Shown piece after piece: positions 31,521 through 45,464 of a stretch of DNA of 64,000 nt; position 1 is the stretch's first letter, and every line of letters begins with the position of its first letter. Under the pieces are notes generated by a model, which saw nothing but the letters and a program-made list of their open reading frames with translations, made no database searches and had not been told where the DNA came from. The DNA comes from Mangifera indica (lineage: Eukaryota > Streptophyta > Magnoliopsida > Sapindales > Anacardiaceae), in the NCBI RefSeq assembly GCF_011075055.1, contig NC_058151.1:9628251-9692250 (forward strand), given 5' to 3'. Made by a program: the position numbers and the translations under genes.

Positions 31521-33998
31521 TAATTTAGTGATATTATATTTATTCGTTTTAAGTATAAACACATACATATATATATATATAATATATATCTTATCACATG
31601 ATTAGTGTTATTTTATATTTAATTTTAAATCACTTAATTATATTAAAATACACATTAAATATAGACTTCCTTATATTCTCTTTATGCATAATTTTATTAA
31701 ATTTGGTTTGATCATATCCATATCATGTTCAATATATGATGAATCAATTATATTACTGAAATTCACTTATTTTCTTATAATAAAATTACGTAAATTTACT
31801 TTAAGTATATAAATGAATTTATATTTTATGTGTATTATTATATAATTGAGTAATTTTAAATTAAAAATAAATAATTTATTTATATATTTAAAATAGGTAT
31901 TTATAATATTATTTATTTTTTATTTAATTAAAGTTTTAAAAAAATTTATGTGTTGAATTATAACAAAAGATGTATTTTGAATAAATTTTTTGAATTGCTA
32001 TACGAATTCTTTTCTTTTTATAGAAATTTATAATATATTATTATTATTTGGTATGAAAATTTTGGTGTGCATTTCTCTCCTATATTATTTTATTCTTACT
32101 AGTTATATGTCAAGATTTTGGTTTAAAAGAACATTTTACTAATGAATTTTCAAAAAATACATAAAATATGAAAAAATAAAATTTTTATTTATATTTTGAT
32201 ATTAAATTAACATACTTTATGAAATTTATATAATAAAATGTAATTTTATATATTATTATTGACAAGAAAATCCCATATAAGCTTTTTTAAATCCTTACGA
32301 TATATTTAAAATCAAATAGTATAAATATATTAAACTAGTCCTCCCCCTAAAAAATCAATATATTTGTTGACTTTTTTTTAATTTGTGATCAGTACCATTA
32401 TTTTTCAATAAATAAATAAGAAATTGTTGTAAGTTATTAATAATTATCTTAAAGCAGAAACAATTATTATACCCATAAATCTTAAACTTCATTTTTTTAC
32501 ATTAAATGAAGATAAAAAACATACCTTGATTTCATCATATTTTATAACGTGTCAATCATAAAGAGAATTCATGAAGAAGTATAGAGAATGTTAATTTCTC
32601 TCACTTAACCCCTTGACTTAATGATGGATAAAAACAACTTAATATAATTTTATATATAAGTTGTCTATTAGTGTGTTGTAATGTAAGTGTTGTGAAAACT
32701 AAATGTGTGTTAGGGGTAGAGAGATGACCAACTCCTATTTATAGAATTAATGGTGACTTTCCATCAAAAGTCACATATTTTCATTAGCAAAGAGTTGTTT
32801 CTTTTCATCATAAAGAATCACCTCTTTTCATTAGGAAGAATCATATCTTTTTATCATAAAAGTCACATCTTTATATTAGTTGATAGAATTTCGGTATTGA
32901 AAATCTTATATTAATTTATTTTATCAAATAAATACTATTATACTTGATAAAATAACATCTTAATGTCATGTGAATCATAAAAATTCTTACAATTGCATCA
33001 TGACATAGATGTTAATTAAAATAGTCATTTTTTTGTCATAAATATATATATAATTATCTTTTTTTCCTTATACAAATATAATTATTTTTTTATTTGACTT
33101 TGTCATTAAAATAATAAAATTTTAAGATTTGGGATTGTTTGGATAGATTGGTCAGATCGGTTGGCCGACCACCCAAGCATCTAACCCACCAATTTAGGCC
33201 AATCAACCCATCGATCTAACCAATTTTTAAAAATAAATTATTTTGTTAGGTAATTAACTATCAATTTTTTTAAAATAAATACATTGGTTAGATACTTGAC
33301 CAGTTGGCCAACCATACGTCCAACCTTTCTATCGTCAAAGCCGTCGAAAAATTTCATATTTTCACTTTATTTCATCTCATATCTCAACTTTGGTTGAGTG
33401 AATAAATAAATTTTATATCTTAACTAGATAAGTTATGTTTGACTAAATAAGTTTTGTCTGAATAAATACAAAATATAAAGATATTTTAAATATTTTATAT
33501 TTTAGATTATTTATGTATAATAAAAAAATTGATATATATTTATATATGACATGGCATTTTTGCAAAATGTCATGATGGGGTAAAAATGTAAAAGTGAAGT
33601 GGAGTCTTTGGGCAATAAAATAATAGGGTAGATTTTTTCGGTAATCTAAGAATGAGGTCATATTTTAGCATTGTAAACTCGGAATAAATTTTGGGTGATT
33701 GGGAAAATATTCAAACTTTATAAAATTATAAAGGTAAAAACATCCTTGCATTTTTCACCTGTTCAATAAAAAAAGTTAGTTTTCTAATTTCATCTTTATT
33801 ATTAAATAAGGGTATTTGACATGATCAAAGATAATATATTATAATATTATCATTAAAATTGTTTAACATTTGAAATAATTAATTTTAAAAATCTTCCAAT
33901 CTATGGTTGTTTATTATGAAATTTATTAATATTATTGCCATTTGTTAGTGTGGAAGCTTGCACCAACAAAAAATTTATTTAACTTCATTGGAATTTCA
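31521..33998. other. AT-rich intergenic DNA with small MITE pieces
   Basis: No gene recognised. Parts at about 31565-31680 and 31818-31880 match the core of the small AT-rich MITE family seen intact at 56305-56416 (shared TTTTAAATYA and ATCACATGATT type motifs). A (TA)n run lies at about 31565-31583. Confidence 0.55.
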
Positions 33999-34380
33999 CG
34001 TTGAAAATATTTAATTCATGTCAAATTCAATTTTGTAAATACTGTAAACAAAAACACATACCCAAATTCGATTTTTGTTCATACGACTCATTCAATTATG
34101 CTTTGAAGGTCTAACGTGAGTCATTTCCACGATTCTATTTACCCGAGTATTGCAATCTTTGGGAAACATAAGTTTTTGTGCACTTGGTTCTATGTGAGGA
34201 GAAGAAGAAGAAACTCTCCTTCTATAAAAATTACATTAACCACTTTTTGAAAGGGAGGCAGTTTTGGATTTTAAATAAGAGTCCAACTGTCAAGAACTTT
34301 CACACCAACTGCTCTTTGGTAGTTAGACAAATTGGATCAAGTTAACCCATTATGGGTAGATTCGGATTCAATACCTTCCA
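33999..34380 (-). repeat. Element E 3' LTR
   Basis: 382 bp partner of 41002-41380, beginning CGTTGAAAATATTTAATTC (TG end decayed) and ending ATACCTTCCA. Confidence 0.8.
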
Positions 34381-36455
34381 CTCACACATGATAAAAAATC
34401 TGAACCAAATATTTATCCACATAATCTCATACTACAATATGTTTCATACTCATAAATGTGTCATGCGACCTCGCTAACAACCTGCACTTAGGAGCTAAAT
34501 ACTATGTATTTGTAAGGAATAACATAATCACTTCAACCCAAATAAAACATAATAAAACGTTAGACTAGCAACACCTCGGACTTACTCGATAACACTAGCT
34601 CCTTTTAATCTTTCATTATCATTGTGTTATTTTTCTATATATCCATTATCAAGTCCATTCTTTCATATGAATGATATAATCGATAGGCCAATGGACACAT
34701 GTAATATATAAATCTTCATCTTCTACTTAAAATGTTCAATTTAAACTTAGTTGATTTTCTAGTCATGTTTCATAAACCGAACCATGTATGATCATGAATG
34801 TCAAGCTAAGATAGTAATACTAAGAATAAACATCAAACAACAACAAAAAGTCAAAAGGTACCAATATGAGAACATCCTCATAAAGACGCATATAGTGAGG
34901 GAGTAGGGATGTTTAGGGATGTTGATTTTCTAGTCATGTTTCACTATTTCAACTAGTTGTCTTACTTATTCACACATGATATTAATCATGTGTTACAGTG
35001 TGTATTTTCTCAAATATCATTACCAACCCTGTACAGATCTTAGTTCAATCGTTGTATTCAATATCTAACATGAGTTTTTAATCATCTTTACACATGCAGA
35101 TATTTATCCATATTAAAAACTCATATCTAACATTCACAAGTTATTTGGACGTGAAAAATCTAAATTGGTCATTTTCAAATATATTTATTGATAACCTCAT
35201 CTTGATTGATCATCAAAGTGATATTTTAACCTCAACAAATCTTTTTTCGAGAAATTTGTCTCTCATTGGCATGCTCTATAAACACCACATTTCTCAAAAA
35301 CAATATCTCATCTTTGCTCGCTCTCTCAGCGCCAAAGTCAATTGTTTGTTTGAGTGAGTCAATCTCTAACTTTTATGATATTATAATCTTGTTGAGCTAA
35401 AAATGACATGTATACAGTGAAAAACCCAAAAATTTTAAGATGCAAGTTCGAAATAAAATGAATATAAATTCATGGTTTTTAATCTTGTGTCATCAACAAC
35501 TTATCAATCACAATCTACACAATTCAAGAGATTTAACAGGTGCAAAATATACATTTCTTGGAACAATCTTGGCAAAGGATCAGTGATCATACAATGCATA
35601 GAATTACGATCATTTTTTTTTTGAAAATGATGTCTCTTAAAACATTCTGTCTAATGTCGATATATTTTGTTATGCTATAAAACTCGAGATCTTTTATGAA
35701 AGTTATCCCTTATTGATTATTTCAATGAATAACTATTACTCTGACAATATTGTCCTATTTTCCCATATTCATAAAGAATCTTCTTTAACTAAACAGTTTT
35801 TTGCACAATCACTAAATAAGCTATATACTTTACCTCCATTATGGATAAGACTATACATGTTTGTTTCTTATCACTCCAAAATATGAGCCTTTTAGAGTAA
35901 GAAAACATAGTCATAAATTGATTTGTGTTGGTCTAAATTACCTCCCCAACTGGCATCTCAATAGCTAATTAAACGTAAATTCGATCTTTAATTAGATAAG
36001 CAATAATTCATTGAGTCTTTTAAATATATCAATATTCTATAGATAACCTTTCAGTGCTCTTTTCAGTATTAACTTATATCAACTAACCAGTCTGTCAACA
36101 AGAACAATGTCAATGAGTTTGAAGTTTACTATATTGATTCATTCTAAAATCTTTTGAATATTGTGCTCATATGACAAAGTCAAAAGCTTCTTTGAACAAT
36201 CCCTCTGGATTTTAATTCCCAATATGTAATCTACTTATTCACATCCTTTAGGTCAAAAGCATGGACAACCATCCTTTGATGATCATCACTTACTTCAAAA
36301 TCATTTTTAGTTATCTCATATTATTACACAGAGATAGAATTACAAATTTGTCATCAGACTTTGTCACATAGGCATAATAGTCTTAATTAATCATCTTAAA
36401 ATCATGAGATTTAAAGTCTTATGAAATATCAAGTACCACTGTTTGGATGACAGTT

Positions 36456-36700
36456 TTAAGTTATATAACATTTTTTAAGCTTGCACATTTTACGTTTCAG
36501 ACCTATAACAACAAGATTTATATCTCTTTTCATGCAGATTTCTTTGTCAAGTTCTCCACTAAGGAAAGTTGTCTTGATATTCATCTTATTCAATTCTAAT
36601 TTAAATATGTTACTACATCTAGAATAAAATAGGCTGAAGTAAATTTTACAAATGGCGAAAACATTTTTTTTCACAATCTATACTTATTCATTGGATATAG
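36456..36700 (-). pseudogene. Element E reverse transcriptase remnant
   Basis: Reads LELNKMNIKTTFLSGELDKE with ICMKRDINLVV and MCKLKKCY, the copia motif normally QMDVKTAFLNGxLxExIYM ... VCKLKKSLYG. Only this short part is recognisable. Confidence 0.8.
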
Positions 36701-37439
36701 TTATTCACCATAAGACAAAATTATATTTATTTATTGAATCATTCGTCTTATGATTGAGTCAAACCCATTGGGAACAATGGGTTTCCAACACGGTGGTGAG
36801 TCAACCAAACTCTAGACTTGGTTGTTTTAATGTATTTCTCTTCTTCTTCCAATGCATCTTACCATTGTTCCTTATCAAGAGATGAGTCAACTTCTTCTCA
36901 AATTTTAGGTTTTTTAACTTCTTGGGAGTGGTTATAAAAACCTTATTTTCAATTTAAAATGTCTTTGGATGTCTATTTCTACTCAATTGAGAATCAATGC
37001 TCCCACTATTTGAAAATAGATTAAAGCATAATTTCATTGCTCTTACTAAGTTAAGATGGATGAACCAAGCAATTAAGCGTCATTGCTCCCACCATCTAAA
37101 ACAGGTTGGAGTTCAATTGCATTTACTTCCACTGGTTGGAATAAATATAAATATTATCTCTTAGGACTCAATTAAAGGTTGTTAAGATATATATATCCTC
37201 ATTCTTCTCACATCTCATACAGATGAAAAATTCTTTTTCAATATCATCCCTATTAGGAAAAATATTATTTATGAATGTAACATCTCTTAATATAGTTTCA
37301 ATCATCTTCCAGTAAAATCCTCCCTAATGAACATATAACCTTTAAAGTATTCAACGTATCTGATAAAGATACATTCCTTTCTGCTCAATCTTAATTTTTC
37401 AAACTTATAGGAAAAGTTATGGATAAACACTACGAACCA

Positions 37440-37640
37440 CTAAAGTTGTAATCTTTTAATTTAGGTTGTCTACCTACCCATAACTTATAGGGAGTGAAAG
37501 CAACTGATTTAGTAGGCACTCGGTTAAGTAGATAGGTAGCAATTAATATTACATCATCACAAAGTGATGTTAAATAATTCTAATATAGTTCAATTACTCT
37601 TCTCCACTACATTATTTTGTTGCGAAGTCCTTGGAATTAT
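37440..37640 (-). pseudogene. Element E integrase remnant
   Basis: The minus strand, with frameshifts, still reads pieces equivalent to copia PRTxQQNxVVE (catalytic Glu region) near 37630 and YLLNRVPTKSVAFTPYKLW near 37545-37480. The frame is broken many times. Confidence 0.75.
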
Positions 37641-40189
37641 CAATTGTCATATTATTTTTTCATTACCCAATTCCTTGAACTTTTAGACAAATATTCAAGA
37701 TTTTGGTCAGTTCTTAAAAAATTTTATCAATTTTATCTAATTGATTTTCAACATCAATTATATATAGTTTCTAAAATAGTCTACTACTTTTGATTCATGA
37801 GAGATCAAGTAGACAAGATTGAATCAAACATAGTTCTCAACATAAGTAATGAAATATGATATACCTTCTCAAATTTTACATTCAAAGGAACATATATACC
37901 TAAATATATAAATTGCAAAAAAGGTCAAACTCTTACAATTTTGTTAAATGGTTTTCTAGCAGTTTTTCCCGCTAAACGGTTCTATTTATAAAAAAAGTTC
38001 CTAATAAACTTTTATAGGCCAATCTATTCAATCCATCTTGGCCAACTTGTCCTAATTTAGCATGTCATATATTTGCATTCACATCCATACATATAAGAGA
38101 AGCAAATAATGAAAACTAACATTATCATAATAAAGGGTGACAAACACCATATAACCATATAACCATTTAACCAACAAACCAAATCCATAGAAATTAATTC
38201 TATTATATTTTGATAAAGCATCCAAAGAAATTCACATTATATTCTAGTTTAAGAAGAACAAGTACTATGACCAAGATTCATTGAATATTTGGAGCATATT
38301 GAATTTCATGCAAGTATAGGATTTGACCACATTGCAAAACTTATTTGTTCGTGTATATTTCTCTTACATTAACCCTTGTGTTGTTACCTACATAAATCAA
38401 ACTCATGTTCTTCAGAATTTGACAAAAATCAATTAAAACTTCTTTGTCATAAACTACTTGGTCGGTGTCTTCTAAATCCATAATCCATGTAGGATAATAC
38501 TCAATTAATATCATAGTACTAGAAACTAAAGTTTCATCACTTTATATAAAATGTGACAATATTATCTTCAACTCCATGCATTCATGGGCAAAATAACTCT
38601 CATTGATTTAATTATAACAAAATCATCTTGTTTATGTCTCTTCTTCCAGTGTGTTCATCACTCTCTAGTTTTAAATCTTTGCTCTTATTCTTTGAGCATT
38701 ATGCAACCTCTTTCCTTTACTTGAACTCAGAGCATTTACTTTTAAAACCATAAACTACTTTTGGAACTTAACTCTACAATGTATGCATGAGTATCTGGTC
38801 TAACTGTCTCAAGAGTGTTTGTCCTCTAGTTCTATGTGGCAAAAACTATCAACAAAAGTCCTTACATTCTTAGTATGGGTCATATCCACCTTTATAGACT
38901 CTTATTTTCGAAAAGAGATCGTTTTACTATATGAACCTATTGGTCATTTGTTAGGTTACGTGTGGCTGACTTCAGTTCTATACTCATATTTGGCATTTTA
39001 TAAAATTAACAATCAACTGTCTTCATTCAGGGTTGCAGTTCCCCCAAACTTTTCTATCAAAACCATACTTATAACATATGCAATTAAGTATTACTAGTAC
39101 TCGTATACTATATCGTTATTCATGGAATAGGTTAAAATATCACACTAAATGAGTCTTACTTCTTACATATATGATGTGCATCCATATCATGTTTGTGTAA
39201 GACACCTTTTGGGTTTTTATCCCTTAGTCTGTTGTGACTCTATCATAACCTAATTTACAACCTCCAAAGTCTTTTGTTCTCTAGGATATTGTGCATTATT
39301 AAATGTCATACATTGTAATTATCCCTATTCAGTATCATTTTTATTCAAATCGGTCATCATGTCCTAGGATGTTATAATTAATTAGATCATAGAGATATAT
39401 GTCAGATACAACTCAATTAATGCAATCAAATATATATCAATTGTCGTAGTTACACGTTAAAAGTTAAAATATCCCACATAAGGTACAAAATTGAAAGTTC
39501 ACTATGTTTCCAATCATCTTCTATAACTAAAATACTTGACATTTTAAAATTCAATTTAATTGCATCAATATTAATGTTAGATGAGAATTTTACTAAATGT
39601 TGTCAATCTCAAAATTTTCACATTTAACATATATAAAATATATGATACGACAAATAAATCATTTATTATGATTATGACCATTTCATTAGCCCGTATTAAT
39701 CATAGAGGCACTATATCCATGATAAGTTTTTAATGTCATTTATGATAGGCCAAAGACCTCGCATTTCGTTAATTTGAGAATAACGACAAAGCGGTGGATT
39801 TTCTCACGTACATTACTTTGTGTTGCTCTTTAGCAAATTGTATTGTATCCACTCAATCCCAAAAATTTCATATTCTTGCCTTGAACAAGATCATTGATTA
39901 TGGGACTAATGGTCATGCATGAATATGGCTAGACTATATACCATCTCTTTTCCAATTAAGAGATCACGTCATTTAGTCTAAATTTTTATTGTATATATAT
40001 ATAGTCTCAACATGCACCAATAGATTATCAAATGATCACATCATCTACTTAATATGATGGTCTCTAGTCAACAAGCTTGCATGTATTGGTGTGCTTAGGA
40101 GTCGGAATAATGTATTACATGCTTTACGCTCCATAAGACCCATAGATTATATTCCACGAGTAGATCTGAGCATCACACAACTGTCACAT

Positions 40190-40435
40190 TTTGAAAAATA
40201 GGCGTCACGCACCCAAACACATCAAAAACAGTGTCTCACGCACTAAAACACAATCATATGCACCTTCACGCTTCAAGTCAATGTCGCACACACTTGTACG
40301 CACTGAAACAGTGCATGCACACGCTTTCATGTGTCGAGAGTGAGCCAAACGCATTGCCATGTGTTGAGAAAGGTCTCTCACTCTCCTTCATGCGCTTACA
40401 CACATTGAAGGATCGATATTGACTGATGATTGGTC
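40190..40435. other. CACGCA-rich segment inside element E
   Basis: Dense in CACGCA, CACACA and GCACTNAAACA motifs, over a background otherwise very poor in CG. It lies where gag or its leader should be. No protein is recognisable in any frame. Confidence 0.45.
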
Positions 40436-40985
40436 AAACTTTGATCATTGATCAATCAACTAACCTGGGTGGGCATTGATTAGTTTGGTTTCAACCTAGT
40501 TGACCCGTTGATCAAACAGATCGAGCAATCGAGTTTTCCCAATTCGATTGCAAGTTGAATCACACCATGAACCTTAGATCTCAATGGGTTCAATTAGTTG
40601 TCTTCTGGCCATTATTCGGCGACAAGAATATAGGGCTTTTGAAGCTCCTTTAACAACGAGTCTTCTCATAGCAACTTCCAGCTCCAATGTCATCAAAATC
40701 ATATGAAACGGTGGCATGAAAGTCACATCATGGGTTATGATTTTTGGCTCTAAATTCATCAATTCCAGCATCGTTTTTAGGCTATTTTTAATTCAATGCA
40801 TGTAATACAATTCCAGGCAACTATTTAACACATTTCCAATCACCAATTTCATGCAATAATGGTCGAATTTAATTTGTGCCCAAAATATAAATTTAAACAA
40901 AATTTCAATCACAAATCAAAAATTCATATTATGTTAGTGACAAAATATAGAATTTAATTCACACAAAAAATGATATATATACAAC

Positions 40986-41001
40986 CTATCTCTGATATCA
41001 A
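40986..41001 (-). promoter_or_regulatory. Primer binding site remnant of element E
   Basis: Minus strand TTGATATCAGAGATAGG abuts the 5' LTR; one change from the usual TGGTATCAGAG Met-tRNA site. Confidence 0.75.
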
Positions 41002-41380
41002 TGTTGGAAACATTTAATTCATGCCAAATTCAATTTTATAAACAGTGTAAACAAAGACGCATACCCGGATTCAATTTTTGTTCATGTGGTTTGTTCGATT
41101 ACATTCCGAGGGTTTGACGTGAGTCATTTTCACAACCTCATTGTCCGAGTATTGTAATCCTTGGGAGATATAAGTTTATGTGCACTTTGTTCTGTGTGGG
41201 GAGAAGAAGAAGAAACTCTCCTTCTATAAAAATTACATTAATCACTTTTTGAAAGGGAGGTAGTTTTAGACTTTAAATAAAAGTCTAACTATCATTAACT
41301 TCCACACCAACTGTCCTTTGGCAGTTAAACAAACTAGATTAAGTCAACCCATCATGAGTGAATTCGAACCTAATATTTCA
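41002..41380 (-). repeat. Element E 5' LTR
   Basis: 379 bp, plus strand TGTTGGAAACATTTAATTC to TAATATTTCA. It shares with the other LTR the stretches AAGAAGAAGAAACTCTCC and AAAATTACATTAA. Confidence 0.83.
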
Positions 41381-43924
41381 TATACAAATAAGAAAAGACA
41401 CAAAAATAAAAAGTTGATTCTTAACATGATTCAATTGAAAATACAAAAAAACTATGTCCATATAACTGTTATTATATAGGTAGTAAAAATAATAAACAAT
41501 ATTATGAAGTTGTAATAGTAAATCGGTCATTGAATGTTAAAAGTGTTCTCTCTTAATCTCTCTATTGTAAGGAATTCGTATAAGTGGAGAACATGGTTAC
41601 ATACACAACTATCTTATAAAGTATGAAATTTATTGGTTTGATAAATGTTGTCGTGATTCGATGAAATAGGAGAGTAATTACATTTTAATTATAACTATCA
41701 AAATTGAGGGAAGTGATTCAAAAATAAATATAATCTATTATTTAATGTTAAATAGATTATGAAAGTTATTGTGGATTTCGCCTCTTTTTTTTTTTATTTG
41801 TAGTTTTTAGAAAAGATAGTATTATGGTTGTGACTTTTTTTTCAAGTTGTAGACTACAATAATTATCTATTAGTGCTAATTATCATTATGAATGTTGTAT
41901 TTATAAAAATTTGATTTGAAAAAGAGTTTTGACTTAGTAACACTATAATAAAAATGCATTTTTATTATCAAAATATATAAATAGGACTTCAAAACATTAG
42001 CCGCAGGATTAGGTTGAAGTATTCCAAATAAATGAATAGTGGAGATGCAGAAGGAGTTATGCCTTTTGCAAGGAGGCTGGAGTTGGAACATGAGATGAGA
42101 CTCAAACAAAGCACGTCCTCTTCACTCTTTTTTATTCGTCCCAACTTTTTACTAATAATTTTATTCACTGAAATTAATATATATTTTTCTTACCCATTTG
42201 TCTATTTATTTGGTAAAAAATAATAATCTATAAATATTTTGGAAGTCATTTTTTCGTTACAAATAAATTAAAAGTAATATTATGTATATACATTTTTTTG
42301 TATATAATTTATGCATACAGATGATATATCATCATGTGATCATATATTATTTTATCTTTAATTTAAAATTATCTAACTATATAATGATATATTATCTATA
42401 TACTGAGATTATATATAAAAAGTGTGTTCACATAATTTTATTAATAACTAATATCCTTACATTCCTAATGTTTGACATGTAGTGTTGAATTTCTATTGCT
42501 CATAATCTAAATAATTAAATTTAGTCAATAAGAACTGCAAACACTTGAAATTATGAATTTATACGTATATTGCTTACATTTGAGGTTGCTTCGTAGTGAT
42601 TGAATGTAAAAGGGTCAAAACAAATAATTGAAAAAAAAAAAAAAAAAACCTCAAGTCATCAAAGGTTTTCAATGTCAGGGATTTCTTTCTTTTTTTTTTT
42701 TTTTCCTTCAATTGCATTGAAAGTCAAAACGGGCTGGATTAATGTCGGCTTTTGGGTAGGACTAGGCAGGCTCCACAATAAAATAACATGAAAAGTGTTC
42801 TATTATATATGGAAATAAAAGAATAAAGGTGGCTAAGTAATATTGTCAAACAAGCTATAATCTCAGTAACTTGAATTGGAGACTCTATTATCCAAACAAG
42901 TTATATACCAATGAGATGATAATTACATCACAGTGTACCCAAATCATCTCTATGTAGAGATGTTTCTTCATATTTGTCATTAAAGATTCATACAAAATAC
43001 TGTAAGAAAAAAATTAAAAATGGTTAAATGGGATTAAACTGAAAAGGGTCCCTAATCAGTAGAGTTTTAGCTCATTGGTTGTGTGGCCCATGGAATGGAA
43101 GGGAATCCCAATCTGTCTTGCTATCCTTTCCTAACCATTGCTTTCTACTATTTAGGTCAATCCACATTCTTCATTTTTATTAATATGGCCTTGGCTACTC
43201 TGAACCCCAAGGGAAGAATAATATTATTTGATTTTTAAAAAAAGGTAATTATCGTCTGATGCCTCTTCTAAGGCCTTTGCTAGCACCTTGAAGACCTTGT
43301 CTTCAATTTGTTTTTCTTTTTTATATAATTTTAATCTTTTGATGGTCTTAAAAGCAATAATGGGGTTCGGAAATCAGTTGGGATGCAGTGTTTTTTTTTT
43401 TTCCTCCTTAAGGAGAATGCTTTATGTAATGTCAATTCATGAAAATGTTCACAATCTTAAACACAAGCACATGGGTAGGGTCTAAATTTGAGCTCCATGC
43501 CTAGCATGTTTCGCATTTTCTAGTCAATATTTCTCATCTACCATCTATTTTCATGCAAAACCCCAAGACCCACCACTTTGATTTCACTTTTGGTGCATCA
43601 AATTTGGTTATGGTGTAATTGCATGCACAAGTGTACAGGGATGGGGAAAAAAATGGCTTAGAGATACAAAGTTTAGGTCATTTTGCATGCGTAAATACAT
43701 TGGGATAGCCAAATTTGGATAATGAAGCTCATATAGGGATGGCCAAATTTGCAACAGGTAAGTATTTACGTGATTTATAGATTTTATTTAATAAGATGGC
43801 AACAGACGTATAAAAGTAAAATATCTTAATATTCATCTCCAATATAAGAATTACTTAAATTTAAAACTTTGGATGATTTACGAGACTTTCAGATATCATT
43901 AATCAAAAGCTATAAATCACCTAA
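41381..43924. other. AT-rich intergenic DNA
   Basis: No gene recognised. A reading at 42032-42105 (MNSGDAEGVMPFARRLELEH...) looks protein-like for about 25 codons but then runs into AT-rich sequence; I cannot name it. A small AT-rich MITE copy lies at about 42305-42420. Long A and T runs at 42630-42650 and 42690-42706. Confidence 0.45.
42305..42420 (-). mobile_element. Small AT-rich MITE, copy 1 (inverted)
   Basis: Core ATATTATTTTATCTTTAATT is the reverse complement of the core of the copies at 56305 and 63285, and the arms carry GATGATATATCAT and ATAATGATATAT. Confidence 0.6.
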
Positions 43925-44425
43925 AGGTATGTTTGATTTGAGTAATATTTTATAATTAAAATTAAAATATTATCTTAAAGATAAATTATTTAAGAGATTA
44001 CTAAATATAAATTATTACTATATTTAATAAAATTTGATAAAATTTAGTAGGTATAAATAATTATTATATTTGGTTATAAGTAATAAAAGAATACTAGTAT
44101 ATTATTTTACTTAAATACCCTTAAGTATAATTATTGTTAAATATTTTTTATATTACTTGCTATATTAATTAAAAATGAGCTTATTTTTATCCTAAAAATA
44201 TAATAAATAATAATATAATTATAATAAAATCAAGATTATATTAATAATATTTTAATACCTAAGGTGAATATGATAATAAGATTATCACTTATATTACTTA
44301 TCAGATCACCATTAATAATAGAAGATTATCGTAATTTTTGTTAATGACAAACTAAACAAGGTAATATAACTAATAAAAGATAAATTACTAAGATAATCTT
44401 CATTTACAACAAACCAAACAACCCC
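43925..44425. mobile_element. GGGTGTTTGG-type MITE, copy 1
   Basis: About 500 bp. Left end AGGTATGTTTGATTTGAGTA is an imperfect inverted match of the right end, which reads CAAACCAAACAACCCC. The interior aligns by eye with 53554-54041 (shared TATAAATAATTATT, ATCACCATT, GAAGATTAT). No coding capacity. The termini fit hAT or PIF/Harbinger MITEs; a target duplication was not clear. Confidence 0.65.
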
Positions 44426-45464
44426 TGGATACTTATATTGTTGTACTATAAAAGCTCATATTTTGGGTCATGTTAATAGACTAAACTATTGAATCAGTGA
44501 ACTGGTCATAATAGAATAATGAATTATTCTACCTAAAAGAGGTGGTGGGTCGTGCTGAGTCTAGTTGAGCCAACTTTGACACAATCTACTATGTCTACAG
44601 GTCGTGTTATGTTAAGATTCGCACTGTAACAAGTTTATAATGCCCTCTCTAGAAATATTATCCTTTAGAGGAAAATATTACTATTATTGATCATAAGCGC
44701 ATTGTTAGAAGTAAAATTTAATAATACAACAAATTTTGCAAAAAAGAAAATTATTGAAATACCCTTTACTCAAAACAACTGACAAAAACAAATAAACAAT
44801 AGACATAAATGCATTGTAGTCTTCTTCCATCATATCAAAATAATAATGTCCAATAATGAGTAGATTGCGCATGTGAATGCATTGTAGGGTATAGTTTATA
44901 TAAAATAAATCAAGGTTATTTTTGGTATTATATTAGATATTTGGTCTATATAGAATAAATGAAGAGTATTTTTTATATTATTTTAGATATTTGGGCATTT
45001 TTGTTTAATTCCTTAGAGTTTTGGGTAATTTTTTAACTCCACAAAATGCAGGTATTTTTTTATGGCACATAAAATTTGGGTATTTGAATTAACATCCCCT
45101 GAAAAAAAATCATTGTCCATGTAAAAGATGGTATAGAAATATGTGGAAAAGGGCCTATGGTAGCCCAAATGATCCAATAGTCTTGTCAATTTAATGGGTC
45201 CATTTTGTTCATTTTTTGTTAGTAATTAAAAAAGAAGTCAGCTCAAAAAATAGTTTTAACTATTTAACAAAGGTAGATTCAAGTATTATGTAAAAATCAA
45301 AGGTTAAAAATGAGTGTCTTTAAAAATGGTTATTTCAATTATCAAAACAAGAAAGATCAATTTCCATAAAGAAACAAAGGGAAAAAAAACAGGAGAATGT
45401 CAATTTCATTAAATGCAACAGGATGAAGATAAATTTAGATACTTCTAGTTCTAATTTCAGAAAT
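44426..45464. other. AT-rich intergenic DNA without recognisable genes
   Basis: Contains a degenerate internal direct repeat: AAATAAATCAAGGTTATTTTT near 44905 and a related AGAATAAATGAAGAGTATTTTT near 44952, each followed by a TATTAGATATTTGG-type string. Nothing else is identified. Confidence 0.45.

Larger units (their letters stand above)
33999..41380 (-). mobile_element. Element E: degraded Ty1/copia retrotransposon
   Basis: Two related LTRs (33999-34380 and 41002-41380) enclose about 6.6 kb with stops everywhere. Minus-strand remnants of integrase and RT occur in copia order, and a TTGATATCAGAG primer site lies next to the right LTR. LTRs differ strongly by eye, many more changes than in elements A-D, so it is old. 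No clear target duplication found; a host ATTTCA precedes the left LTR. Confidence 0.82.

Noticed and set aside
38819..39097. 92-codon plus-strand reading frame in element E
   Set aside because: Antisense to the decayed copia polyprotein and without recognisable motifs.
42032..42223. Reading frame starting MNSGDAEGVMPFARRLELEH
   Set aside because: The first 25 codons look protein-like, but the rest is AT-rich noise and I cannot assign it; too weak to list as a gene.
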